Part shown: positions 1 to 6,736 of the stretch, piece after piece
Position numbering within the stretch: position 1 is the stretch's first letter
Layout: each line of letters starts with the position of its first letter
Origin: Halanaerobium hydrogeniformans
GTDB taxonomy: Bacteria > Bacillota > Halanaerobiia > Halanaerobiales > Halanaerobiaceae
NCBI RefSeq assembly: GCF_000166415.1
Contig: NC_014654.1
Coordinates: forward strand, 1,674,001 to 1,738,000
Length of the DNA: 64,000 nucleotides
Direction: 5' to 3'
Program-made: the position numbers and the translations under genes
Notes under the pieces: generated by a model
Told to the model about the DNA's origin: nothing
What the model saw: only the letters and a program-made list of their open reading frames with translations
The model's database searches: none

Positions 1-1446
1 AAATTTAAAATAATCTCTTTTACTTGTAGCTAATTCTTTAATTTCTTGCTCTTTTTCATTATAAATCAAAGGCATTGTAGCAGTTAGAAATATAAAATAA
101 CAATTTAATTTTTTAGCCATATCTGATAAAAACTCTTTAATAAGTTTCCAGTATTTATGAGGAATATTCTGTACCTCATCTAAAATAATAATAGAATTGC
201 AAATATTATTAAATTTAATCAAACTACGATTGCGGTTGGAAAAAATTGAATGCAGGAGCTGAACAAAGGTGGTAACAACTATTTCGGACTGCCAGCTTTC
301 TATTAAATGCTTTGAAATATCGTAATCTAATTTCTGACTTTCCTTGTCTTCCTCATTTAAATAATAATTTTTAGCATTTAAATAATGATGTTTAATTATT
401 TTTGTACTATCAACTTTCATATCGGAATGATTTAAAACATCTAAAAAGACATCATAATTTTGATCAATTATTGAAGTGAAAGGCAGTGCATAAATTATTC
501 TAAAATCTTGAGAAATTTTATTTCTTAATTTTAAAGCAGCAGAAAAAACAGAAAGAGTTTTTCCAGCTCCTGTTGGAACATTTATAGATAAAATACGTTC
601 ATTTTCAATATTTATGTTTTCAATTTGATTGACAACTTCATCATAAATTTGATTTCTCTTTATATTGATTTTACTATCTGGTTGATTCCACCCTTTTAAA
701 TTTCTATAATTATTTACTAAATCATCAGGTAAATCACTTCTGTTTAAAGCAACTTCTTTTAAATCTTTAAAGCTGTAACCTTTGCTATAAAATATAGCCT
801 CTGCTTTATCGGCAAAAATTAAAATGGAAAATAATAAATTGGAAATCAAATAGTAGTTAAAATCTTTATTAGGTTTGTTTTTAAAAGTTCTCAAATTTTT
901 TCTGAATCTCCAATTTGTAAACTTATTTTTCAGATCATCAAAATCAATCGATGATGGTTTAAAATCAAAATCACTAATTTCAACACTTATACTATCTAAC
1001 TCATTAAAATCTAAAGCTTCAAATTGTTTTCTTAACTTTGGCCAATCACTCTCATCAAATTTAAGCATATTATCTAAGTCTTTGAAATTACTGTGATGAC
1101 GATAAACAGTTATAAAAACAATCCAGACCAAAATGTCATCTTCTAAAATCTGATCTGCAAATTGGTAGGCTAATAAAGAAGAAATATGGCTATGTTTACT
1201 CAGTTCTTGATTAAATTCACCTTCTTTATTCGACAATTTATTCCCAAATGAACTCTTCTCTAATTTAATCTGAAAATAATCTGTAGCTTTTCCAAAGTCA
1301 TGTGTCAATAAAATAATTGACAAAGCTTTTTCAATTTCAGCCAAGTTAGCGAAATTTAATTTTTTTCTTGCAAAAATTTCTTTACCAAGCATATATACAT
1401 TATTCAAATGATCAATTAAAAATTTTTCTGGATGAGAATATAACAT
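1..1446 (-). CDS. cas3: CRISPR-associated helicase/nuclease Cas3 (partial, N-terminal part)
   Basis: Open frame from an ATG at 1446 through the left edge, 482 codons, so the gene is cut by the window. The N-terminus is an HD nuclease domain: His5, the H49-D50 pair in THDFGK, and later histidines in HSH and RHH. A superfamily 2 helicase follows, with Walker A PTGAGKT near residue 295, a DEVQ box near 422 and TATMP near 450. A ribosome site GAAAGGATG lies just upstream of the ATG. In type I systems Cas3 is recruited by Cascade to unwind and degrade target DNA. It follows cas5 with an 18-base gap. The remaining helicase domain, and probably adaptation genes and an array, lie beyond the edge. Confidence 0.93.
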   Translation of the reverse strand, partial: MLYSHPEKFLIDHLNNVYMLGKEIFARKKLNFANLAEIEKALSIILLTHDFGKATDYFQIKLEKSSFGNKLSNKEGEFNQELSKHSHISSLLAYQFADQILEDDILVWIVFITVYRHHSNFKDLDNMLKFDESDWPKLRKQFEALDFNELDSISVEISDFDFKPSSIDFDDLKNKFTNWRFRKNLRTFKNKPNKDFNYYLISNLLFSILIFADKAEAIFYSKGYSFKDLKEVALNRSDLPDDLVNNYRNLKGWNQPDSKINIKRNQIYDEVVNQIENINIENERILSINVPTGAGKTLSVFSAALKLRNKISQDFRIIYALPFTSIIDQNYDVFLDVLNHSDMKVDSTKIIKHHYLNAKNYYLNEEDKESQKLDYDISKHLIESWQSEIVVTTFVQLLHSIFSNRNRSLIKFNNICNSIIILDEVQNIPHKYWKLIKEFLSDMAKKLNCYFIFLTATMPLIYNEKEQEIKELATSKRDYFKF

Positions 1447-1464
1447 ATAATCATCCTTTCTAAG

Positions 1465-2184
1465 TTATAAAAACAAAAGCCTGTTATTATTAGAATCCTT
1501 ATAATATTTATTAACATTTACTTTAATACTTTTACCATTTTTTTCAAATAAAACCTGTGCATAATCAGTTACAGTCCTATCACTTTTCATTTCCACAGCA
1601 ATTTTATCACTAAAATATTCTCGACCATTCTGACTAAAATCAATATCACCTTTGCTGATATTTTCTGTATCAATTCTCATTACAGTATTAATTTCTTGCC
1701 AGCTGTTTTCGTTAATTTTTTCTACTTCTATTTCCTCAATATACTTAAAGTTAGCAAGATTTTCGCTTAATCCCAGGGATATTGAATATACAGTTTTATG
1801 ATTTTTCAATTTTTCTTTAAGATTATTATATAAATCTTCATCCTGATGCATAAAATATATTCTATATTTAGCATCTTTTAAAAATTCAGTTTTAATCTGG
1901 GTTCTGGTTTCAATTTGAGACATTAAAGCAGCTTTTTTAGTATCAATTAAATTTAAATTTATCCTTGTTTTATTAACAGGATTTTTAATTTGTATCGCTA
2001 TTTTACACAGACCTTCATTAAATTTTTTTAAATACTCCTCTTTTGAAAACCCTAAGATTGCAGAAATAATGCCGTATAAGGTAGTTTTAGGAGGAATAGA
2101 AAAAGTTAAAGGTGAAGTTGTAGTATAATATTTTTTAAAATGTGCATAATCAGCCCAGATATCAAAAACTAATGCTTTATTCAT
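1465..2184 (-). CDS. cas5: Type I-B CRISPR-associated protein Cas5
   Basis: 239 residues, the usual size for a Cas5 of the I-B (Cas5h) group. The N-terminus carries the Cas5 signature: a first RAMP strand (ALVFDIWADYAHFKK) followed by a Pro/Thr-rich loop and a Gly-rich helix (PPKTTLYGIISAILG). In Cascade one Cas5 copy caps the 5' handle of the crRNA and contacts Cas8b. No catalytic residues are expected in this subtype; processing is done by Cas6, which is not in the window. It sits between cas7 (66-base gap containing a hairpin) and cas3 (18-base gap). The start ATG has the ribosome site AAAGGAGAAGG. Confidence 0.93.
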   Translation of the reverse strand: MNKALVFDIWADYAHFKKYYTTTSPLTFSIPPKTTLYGIISAILGFSKEEYLKKFNEGLCKIAIQIKNPVNKTRINLNLIDTKKAALMSQIETRTQIKTEFLKDAKYRIYFMHQDEDLYNNLKEKLKNHKTVYSISLGLSENLANFKYIEEIEVEKINENSWQEINTVMRIDTENISKGDIDFSQNGREYFSDKIAVEMKSDRTVTDYAQVLFEKNGKSIKVNVNKYYKDSNNNRLLFL

Positions 2185-2211
2185 TATCCTTCTCCTTTCT
2201 ATATATCTTCA

Positions 2212-2232
2212 GGTGAACTATTATAGTCCACC
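2212..2232 (-). other. Intercistronic palindrome/hairpin between cas7 and cas5
   Basis: Arms GGTGGACTAT and ATAGTTCACC pair over 10 positions (one G-U) around a central base. It lies in the 66-base gap between the cas7 stop and cas5 start, the only long gap inside the cas operon. It is not followed by a T-run, so it is not a classical terminator. A processing or 3'-end protecting hairpin, or a protein-binding site, would fit. Confidence 0.55.
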
Positions 2233-2250
2233 CAAAGATTAATATTTAGT

Positions 2251-3165
2251 TTAAATATTTAGCTCTTTAAATAATTCTAAATCATTTAAATTAATTCTTT
2301 TAGAATCACTAATAAATTCAACTCTAGGATTAACTTTATACTCAACACTATCAATTTTTTCTGAATTAGTTTCAATTACTGCTAATAAATCACTAATATC
2401 TAAACTATAATCAGAAACATCTCTTATTTCTTCTTCTCTTAGATCAGTATTTAAATTTATATAACTTTTTAATTCACCTATAAAATAATTTTCTTCACTA
2501 TAATTCACTTTTAATAATAATCTGGGTGTCTGTCCGACTTTAGAGCGGGTAATTAAATTTTTAGTTCCTTTCCAGATACCTTCCAATAATAATTCAACAT
2601 CATCCTGGGTCAATTTAGTACTTTGAGCTGCGTTTTCATTGATAATTCCATAAAAACCAACTAAAGAATAAGGAACTACATATTCTTCTCTAAAAGTTTT
2701 TTTAGTTTTTCCCGACCCTGAAGCAAAAGCTCCTGTACCTTTTATATAGTTTAACTCTACTTTATGTAGAGAGCGACCCATTTGAAACTGTACAGAACCG
2801 GTATAGGTAATAGAGTCACCGGTCAGAGGAATTACTCCGCCAAACATTCTGACATCTATACATTGATCTAAAACTTTTTTTGGATTTTCTTTAAAATCTT
2901 TAGCTCTTTCCTTCCCATCTTGTATACTTTGGTCATCATTTTTGATTTCTCTAACAAATATATCTTTTCCATCTTCACCATTAAAGCCTTTATAATCAAA
3001 TAAATAATCTCTAATAGTACGCTTTAATCTTACATCAGTTACCAGGTTAATTCCAGTTTCTTCATCAATTCGCGGCTTGTTGGCATCAAGTGGATCACCA
3101 TTTGGGTTTGCATCCTTAATATCGTATAAAAAAACTATCTCACTTCTTTGATCTATAATAGCCAT
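2251..3165 (-). CDS. cas7: Type I-B Cas7/Csh2 backbone protein
   Basis: 304 residues, typical for Csh2-type Cas7. The N-terminus has the family motif of a short strand, then DANPNGDP and later TDVRLKRTIRDYL, which form the RNA-binding palm. A mid-protein segment with MFGG and GSVQFQMGRS is also typical. Several copies polymerise along the crRNA spacer in Cascade. The stop of cas8b lies 2 bases upstream of the cas7 start, so the two are translationally coupled, and a hairpin follows the gene before cas5. Function is assigned from family resemblance and operon context, with little doubt. Confidence 0.94.
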   Translation of the reverse strand: MAIIDQRSEIVFLYDIKDANPNGDPLDANKPRIDEETGINLVTDVRLKRTIRDYLFDYKGFNGEDGKDIFVREIKNDDQSIQDGKERAKDFKENPKKVLDQCIDVRMFGGVIPLTGDSITYTGSVQFQMGRSLHKVELNYIKGTGAFASGSGKTKKTFREEYVVPYSLVGFYGIINENAAQSTKLTQDDVELLLEGIWKGTKNLITRSKVGQTPRLLLKVNYSEENYFIGELKSYINLNTDLREEEIRDVSDYSLDISDLLAVIETNSEKIDSVEYKVNPRVEFISDSKRINLNDLELFKELNI

Positions 3166-3167
3166 TT

Positions 3168-4997
3168 TTACTCCTCCTCAGATTTTTGAAAGTTAAATTT
3201 ATTAGCCTGATTCATTCCAGTTACAAAATAAAATGAAATTTCATTATTGCTAATCTCAGATAAGTTACTTTCTAAAATATAATCTGCAATTAGTTCTTCT
3301 AATTGTTTATAATAATTTTTATCATATTCTTCCAATTTATTGATAATTTCTGTATATAGTCTTTTAATTATTTTTTCGTTGAGTTTAAGTCCATTAAGTC
3401 TGGCTCTAAATGGATTAGAGCCATCTCTTTCACTACTCTGGATATTCAAAAGTTTCTGTGCTAAAACGCCTTCAAGAAAAACTAATTTTTTGCTGTTACT
3501 GTTAAGTACATCATTATGCTCATCCAGAAAATCAACAATATTCTTTTTATATTCACTATCAACTGTAGGCATAGATTTTTCCTCCTTTCCATTCTGATTT
3601 AATAAATCCAATTTATTTAAAAACTTTAAAATCTGAAGTGCTTTTAAATTATCAAGCCAGTATGACTGACTATTAATAAACTTTTCTCTAATATGATATA
3701 TAAACCTATTTATCAACAAATCATAGGAAACTTTTTTCTCAGAAAAAATATTATTGGTAATCTCTAAAAAAAACTTTGTGAAATCTTGTTTGCCTCTTTG
3801 GTTAACATAAAAGAAATTACTAATAGTATTAAAAGTAAAAGAAAGTTTGAAAGGTCCATCTTTCCCCTGCAAATTAACAAATAATTCATCTTTATCTATT
3901 TTATCCTTAGCAGCAAATATTTTCTGAATATAAGAAGGCAATACATCTTCCACATATAATAAAATTCTAAAAGCACTATTAATTTCTTCATAAAACATTA
4001 TATTAAAGTTAACATAATTCTTAAATTCACTCATCATCTGAAAAAGATCATTTTGAGAACCAGATAGAGATTTTTTATTTTCTTTTTCTAATGATAGTTT
4101 TTTCTTATCTTCTAAATCTCCTAGTATTTCAAACATTTCTTCAGTTTCCGTTTCTGATGCAAAAATTGTTTTAGGGATAATAAAGTAATTAATTCCGCTA
4201 AATCGTGAACTTAGATTTTCCTCTAGATATTTTTTTCCTAAATCTAAAGTCCTTGCACAATCAGAACATACCGGATAATTCTTCCAGGACTCCCCTCTAT
4301 TAAAGCCACCAGTTGTAAACCCTGGTTTATCTAAAGTGTAAAACGCAAATGTTCCTACATAACCATAAGTTTTATCTTTTTCTTTAGAACAGATATAACA
4401 TTTATTATTTTTCCCAACTGAATTTTTTTCTGCCTTATTATATGATTTTTTGAAATAAAATCCTTTTTCATAGTTATCTAAAAGTGACTCAGTAAACTTA
4501 TTAAAATCTCCTACATATTTAATCTGATCATTTTCCTGTAGAGCAATAGTTAACACAGCATTGTCATCATAGGAAATTACTTCTAATTCCTGATAAATTT
4601 TATCTTTTAATTCTTCGTCCTGAAATAAATTAAATATCTCAATTATAGTTTCTTCTTCTTGATTAAGCTCATCCTGTTTTTTTATTTTATTAACTAATTT
4701 TTTTAAAGGCCTCTGTATTCTGGAATAAGTAGACTCCAATTTAGTAATCTTAGACGTTGGAGTTAAATCTCCTCCACGTGGATTTCCATAAACATATGCA
4801 TATTTATCCAACTTTTTCTTTGTGAATTCTTCCATTTGTATTTCCTGGTATTTTAGTTCCGCATCATTGTTAAATAAAACTACTAAAACAGTATTATATT
4901 TTCCGTTAGAATTTGGGTTTTCCACAACCTGACTTAAAAAACTTGATTCCGTTTTATCTTGAACATAATCTCCCATCACTTTTAAAGCATGAATCAC
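3168..4997 (-). CDS. cas8b: Type I-B Cascade large subunit Cas8b (Csh1 family)
   Basis: 609 residues, within the normal range for Cas8b/Csh1. Two CxxC pairs (C200/C203 and C244/C247) form the zinc-ribbon typical of this subunit, separated by a GGFNRGESW segment. Cas8b recognises the PAM and recruits Cas3. It is the first gene of the operon, with ribosome site GGAGGTG before the ATG at 4997 and a consensus promoter 60-90 bases upstream. In many I-B operons cas6 precedes cas8b; here it is absent and a WYL regulator plus a repeat-like element occupy that place. Confidence 0.92.
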   Translation of the reverse strand: MIHALKVMGDYVQDKTESSFLSQVVENPNSNGKYNTVLVVLFNNDAELKYQEIQMEEFTKKKLDKYAYVYGNPRGGDLTPTSKITKLESTYSRIQRPLKKLVNKIKKQDELNQEEETIIEIFNLFQDEELKDKIYQELEVISYDDNAVLTIALQENDQIKYVGDFNKFTESLLDNYEKGFYFKKSYNKAEKNSVGKNNKCYICSKEKDKTYGYVGTFAFYTLDKPGFTTGGFNRGESWKNYPVCSDCARTLDLGKKYLEENLSSRFSGINYFIIPKTIFASETETEEMFEILGDLEDKKKLSLEKENKKSLSGSQNDLFQMMSEFKNYVNFNIMFYEEINSAFRILLYVEDVLPSYIQKIFAAKDKIDKDELFVNLQGKDGPFKLSFTFNTISNFFYVNQRGKQDFTKFFLEITNNIFSEKKVSYDLLINRFIYHIREKFINSQSYWLDNLKALQILKFLNKLDLLNQNGKEEKSMPTVDSEYKKNIVDFLDEHNDVLNSNSKKLVFLEGVLAQKLLNIQSSERDGSNPFRARLNGLKLNEKIIKRLYTEIINKLEEYDKNYYKQLEELIADYILESNLSEISNNEISFYFVTGMNQANKFNFQKSEEE

Positions 4998-5058
4998 ATT
5001 AACACCTCCGTTTTTATATTAATTTTAATGTTATTAATAAGTATTTATATCTATTTTT

Positions 5059-5087
5059 ATTATACCAAATCAAATCAAAATTTTCAA
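5059..5087 (-). promoter_or_regulatory. Promoter of the cas operon
   Basis: On the minus strand, -35 TTGAAA (5087-5082), a 17-base spacer and a perfect -10 TATAAT (5064-5059). The predicted transcript start is near 5052, giving a leader of about 55 bases before cas8b. Confidence 0.8.
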
Positions 5088-5111
5088 ATAATTTATTTTT
5101 TTAGTTTTTTT

Positions 5112-5258
5112 TGATATAATTATATTGCTAGTAAAATAAAGTTTGAAATATGTTCTTAATTAGTGAAATTAATCCACTATAATAAGGATTGAAGAATTTC
5201 ACGCTTTTATCTTACCATCACCCACTGACACCGTAGTGTCGCGTACACCTGTTTTTTT
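5112..5258 (+). ncRNA. Candidate CRISPR-repeat-derived small RNA (CreR/CreA-like)
   Basis: A plus-strand unit opposite in direction to the cas operon. An extended -10 (TGATATAAT, 5112-5120) predicts a start near 5127. A repeat-like element follows at 5163-5194, ending GGATTGAAG, which resembles the 3' part of I-B repeats (AATC stem, TATAA, GGATTGAAA). A unique spacer-like stretch of about 35 bases is next. The unit ends in small hairpins (GACAC/GTGTC 5227-5240, GTGT/ACAC 5236-5248) and a T7 run (5252-5258) that meets the end of the WYL gene. No start codon with a ribosome site was seen. The alternative is a protein-binding palindrome or a dead array remnant. Confidence 0.45.
5163..5202 (+). 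repeat. CRISPR-repeat-like palindromic element
   Basis: Outer arms GTGAAATT (5163-5170) and AATTTCAC (5195-5202) enclose inner arms AATCC (5171-5175) and GGATT (5186-5190) with an AT-rich loop and a GAAG bulge. The inner hairpin with trailing ATTGAAG is the layout of I-B/III repeats of Clostridia. It occurs only once here, so it is not an array. Confidence 0.5.
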
Positions 5259-6222
5259 AATAATTTTCTAGCATTTTTTCTATTTCCTGCTGTATTTCTG
5301 CTCTGAGATCCTGGGGTGAAAGCACTTCTGCCTCAGAACCATAGCCTAAAACCCATTTTTTAATCTCCTCTCTGCTGGTGGTTTTAACATTAAAAATAAT
5401 CTCGTTTTCACTTATTTCTTCAATTTCCTGTTGATCATTCCAGCGGTATTCAGGTACAAAGCGAGCTGTTTTACCACTAAATTTTATTTTTACTTCCATT
5501 TCTTTTTTACCCTGTTCAACTCCCCAGGAATTCTGCAACTCATCTGAAAGAGAAAAATTATCAGGCAGCTCGAATTTTTCTTCAGTTAATTGCAACTTTT
5601 TAATTCTATCAATCCTGAACATTCTCTTCTCATCTCTTAAGTGACAGAAAGCATAAAGATAGGGTGCTCCATTATTAAAAAACAGGTTATAGGGATCAAG
5701 CTTTCTCTGTGTTGTCCGGTCACTGCTCATTGAATAATAATCAATTATTATTTTCTTTTCCTCATTCATTGCTTTTTTGAGCAGCTCAAATTTCTGCTGA
5801 TATTCTTCTAACTCTACAAAGGGTTCAGAAATAATCTCATAATTTTTTATATAACCACTCATACTGTTTTTTAAAAATTCTGGTAGTGAATTATATACTT
5901 TGGCCAGCCCAGATTCCAATTCTTTTTTCATGGGAAAACTTCTATTCTGATATTCTTTGGCCGCCAGCAAAACAGCCTCTGTCTCTTTTTGATCTAAATT
6001 GGGAGCCTTAAAACGAAAATTATCGAGTATTTTATATTCTTTGAGATGGTTATCATAATAAATCGGAACTCCCAGCTCTTCCATCACTCTTTTATCCCAG
6101 TGAAAAGTTCGCTCTGATATATTAAAATAATCAGCAAAATCCTTAGCTTCCCAGTGTTTGTAAGGTTCATTTAAAAGCATAATCATTTTTATAATCCTGA
6201 AGATTCTATTTGTATCGGCCAT
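5257..6222 (-). CDS. WYL-domain transcriptional regulator (HTH + WYL), CRISPR-adjacent
   Basis: 321 residues from the ATG at 6222 (a TTG one codon upstream is less well placed; ribosome site AGAGGTGG). Residues 1-60 form a winged helix-turn-helix (KHWEAKDFADYFNISERTFH). The middle and C-terminal parts match the WYL domain, a Sm-like ligand- or nucleic-acid-binding fold, with YYSMSSDRTTQRKLDPYNLF and a C-terminal extension. WYL proteins next to cas genes are known to regulate CRISPR loci in some bacteria. It is transcribed in the same direction as cas8b, ends 260 bases before it, and has its own promoter. Ligand and operator are unknown. Confidence 0.85.
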   Translation of the reverse strand: MADTNRIFRIIKMIMLLNEPYKHWEAKDFADYFNISERTFHWDKRVMEELGVPIYYDNHLKEYKILDNFRFKAPNLDQKETEAVLLAAKEYQNRSFPMKKELESGLAKVYNSLPEFLKNSMSGYIKNYEIISEPFVELEEYQQKFELLKKAMNEEKKIIIDYYSMSSDRTTQRKLDPYNLFFNNGAPYLYAFCHLRDEKRMFRIDRIKKLQLTEEKFELPDNFSLSDELQNSWGVEQGKKEMEVKIKFSGKTARFVPEYRWNDQQEIEEISENEIIFNVKTTSREEIKKWVLGYGSEAEVLSPQDLRAEIQQEIEKMLENY

Positions 6223-6252
6223 CAAACCACCTCTTTCAAAATATTTTGCAAA

Positions 6253-6261
6253 ATTATATCA
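6253..6261 (-). promoter_or_regulatory. Extended -10 promoter of the WYL regulator
   Basis: Minus-strand TGATATAAT, an extended -10 (TGnTATAAT), about 30 bases before the ATG. The -35 region is poor. The same TGATATAAT occurs before the candidate small RNA at 5112 and before the flavoprotein gene at 15946. Confidence 0.6.
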
Positions 6262-6399
6262 TTAAAATAGCAAATTTAGGAATTTGTTTAATATTTATAT
6301 TCGTGATTAAATAGAACAATCCTTTAAATAATTAATCAATTAATAGTTTATTGATTAAAATAATATACATTCTTTCATTTTAGCGGTTTTCAATTCTAA

Positions 6400-6429
6400 A
6401 ATGGCCCTTCTTAAAAAAGAAGGGCCATT
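6400..6429. terminator. Strong symmetrical hairpin in the 6.2-6.7 kb gap
   Basis: Arms of 13 bp (AATGGCCCTTCTT / AAGAAGGGCCATT) with an AAAA loop. Followed by TTAATTTTAT on the plus strand and TTTTAG on the minus strand. It probably ends the pfkB-ATPase transcript coming from the right, though over 300 bases past the stop. No gene was found in 6262-6570. Confidence 0.5.
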
Positions 6430-6570
6430 AATTTTATAGCTATTTAATTTTAATCAATATCATTTAAATGATTTTTATCTCTCTTTGAAATCATACAATT
6501 AGCACCTGATCTCTAAATACTTCTTTTTTAAACCTCTGTAAGTAATAATATCTACAGATAAACCCAGAAC

Positions 6571-6690
6571 TTACTTAATATCTAATTTAACTGCAGTACC
6601 TCTTGCAAAAAAGCCAAATATACCAGCTTTATTAATCTTATGATCGATAAAACTAAATTTGGATAGTATGAGATTCCTTATACAGCCCAT
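6571..6690 (-). pseudogene. Short reading frame, possible remnant of a gene 3' end
   Basis: A 39-codon frame (ATG at 6690, TAA at 6571) whose second half, from about residue 20 (NKAGIFGFFARGTAVKLDIK), reads like a genuine folded protein end. The first half does not, and there is no ribosome site before the ATG. It could be the tail of a decayed gene left between the ATPase and the WYL gene. The family was not recognised, and chance cannot be excluded. Confidence 0.2.
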
Positions 6691-6717
6691 TTAAATTTAA
6701 TATATTTACTATCCAAA
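6658..6717. repeat. Inverted repeat downstream of the P-type ATPase gene
   Basis: Perfect 11-bp arms TTTGGATAGTA (6658-6668) and TACTATCCAAA (6707-6717) separated by 38 bases, 20 bases past the ATPase stop. It may be a long-loop transcript hairpin or a small mobile-element remnant. Confidence 0.4.
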
Positions 6718-6736
6718 AATAATTATTATCGCAAAT

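Noticed and set aside
875-1096. Plus-strand frame of 73 codons opposite cas3
   Set aside because: Leu/Ser/Lys-rich shadow of the cas3 coding strand, with no ribosome site; the minus frame shows all helicase motifs.
5163-5258. CRISPR array
   Set aside because: Only one repeat-like unit is present; no regularly spaced second copy, so an array cannot be called in this window.
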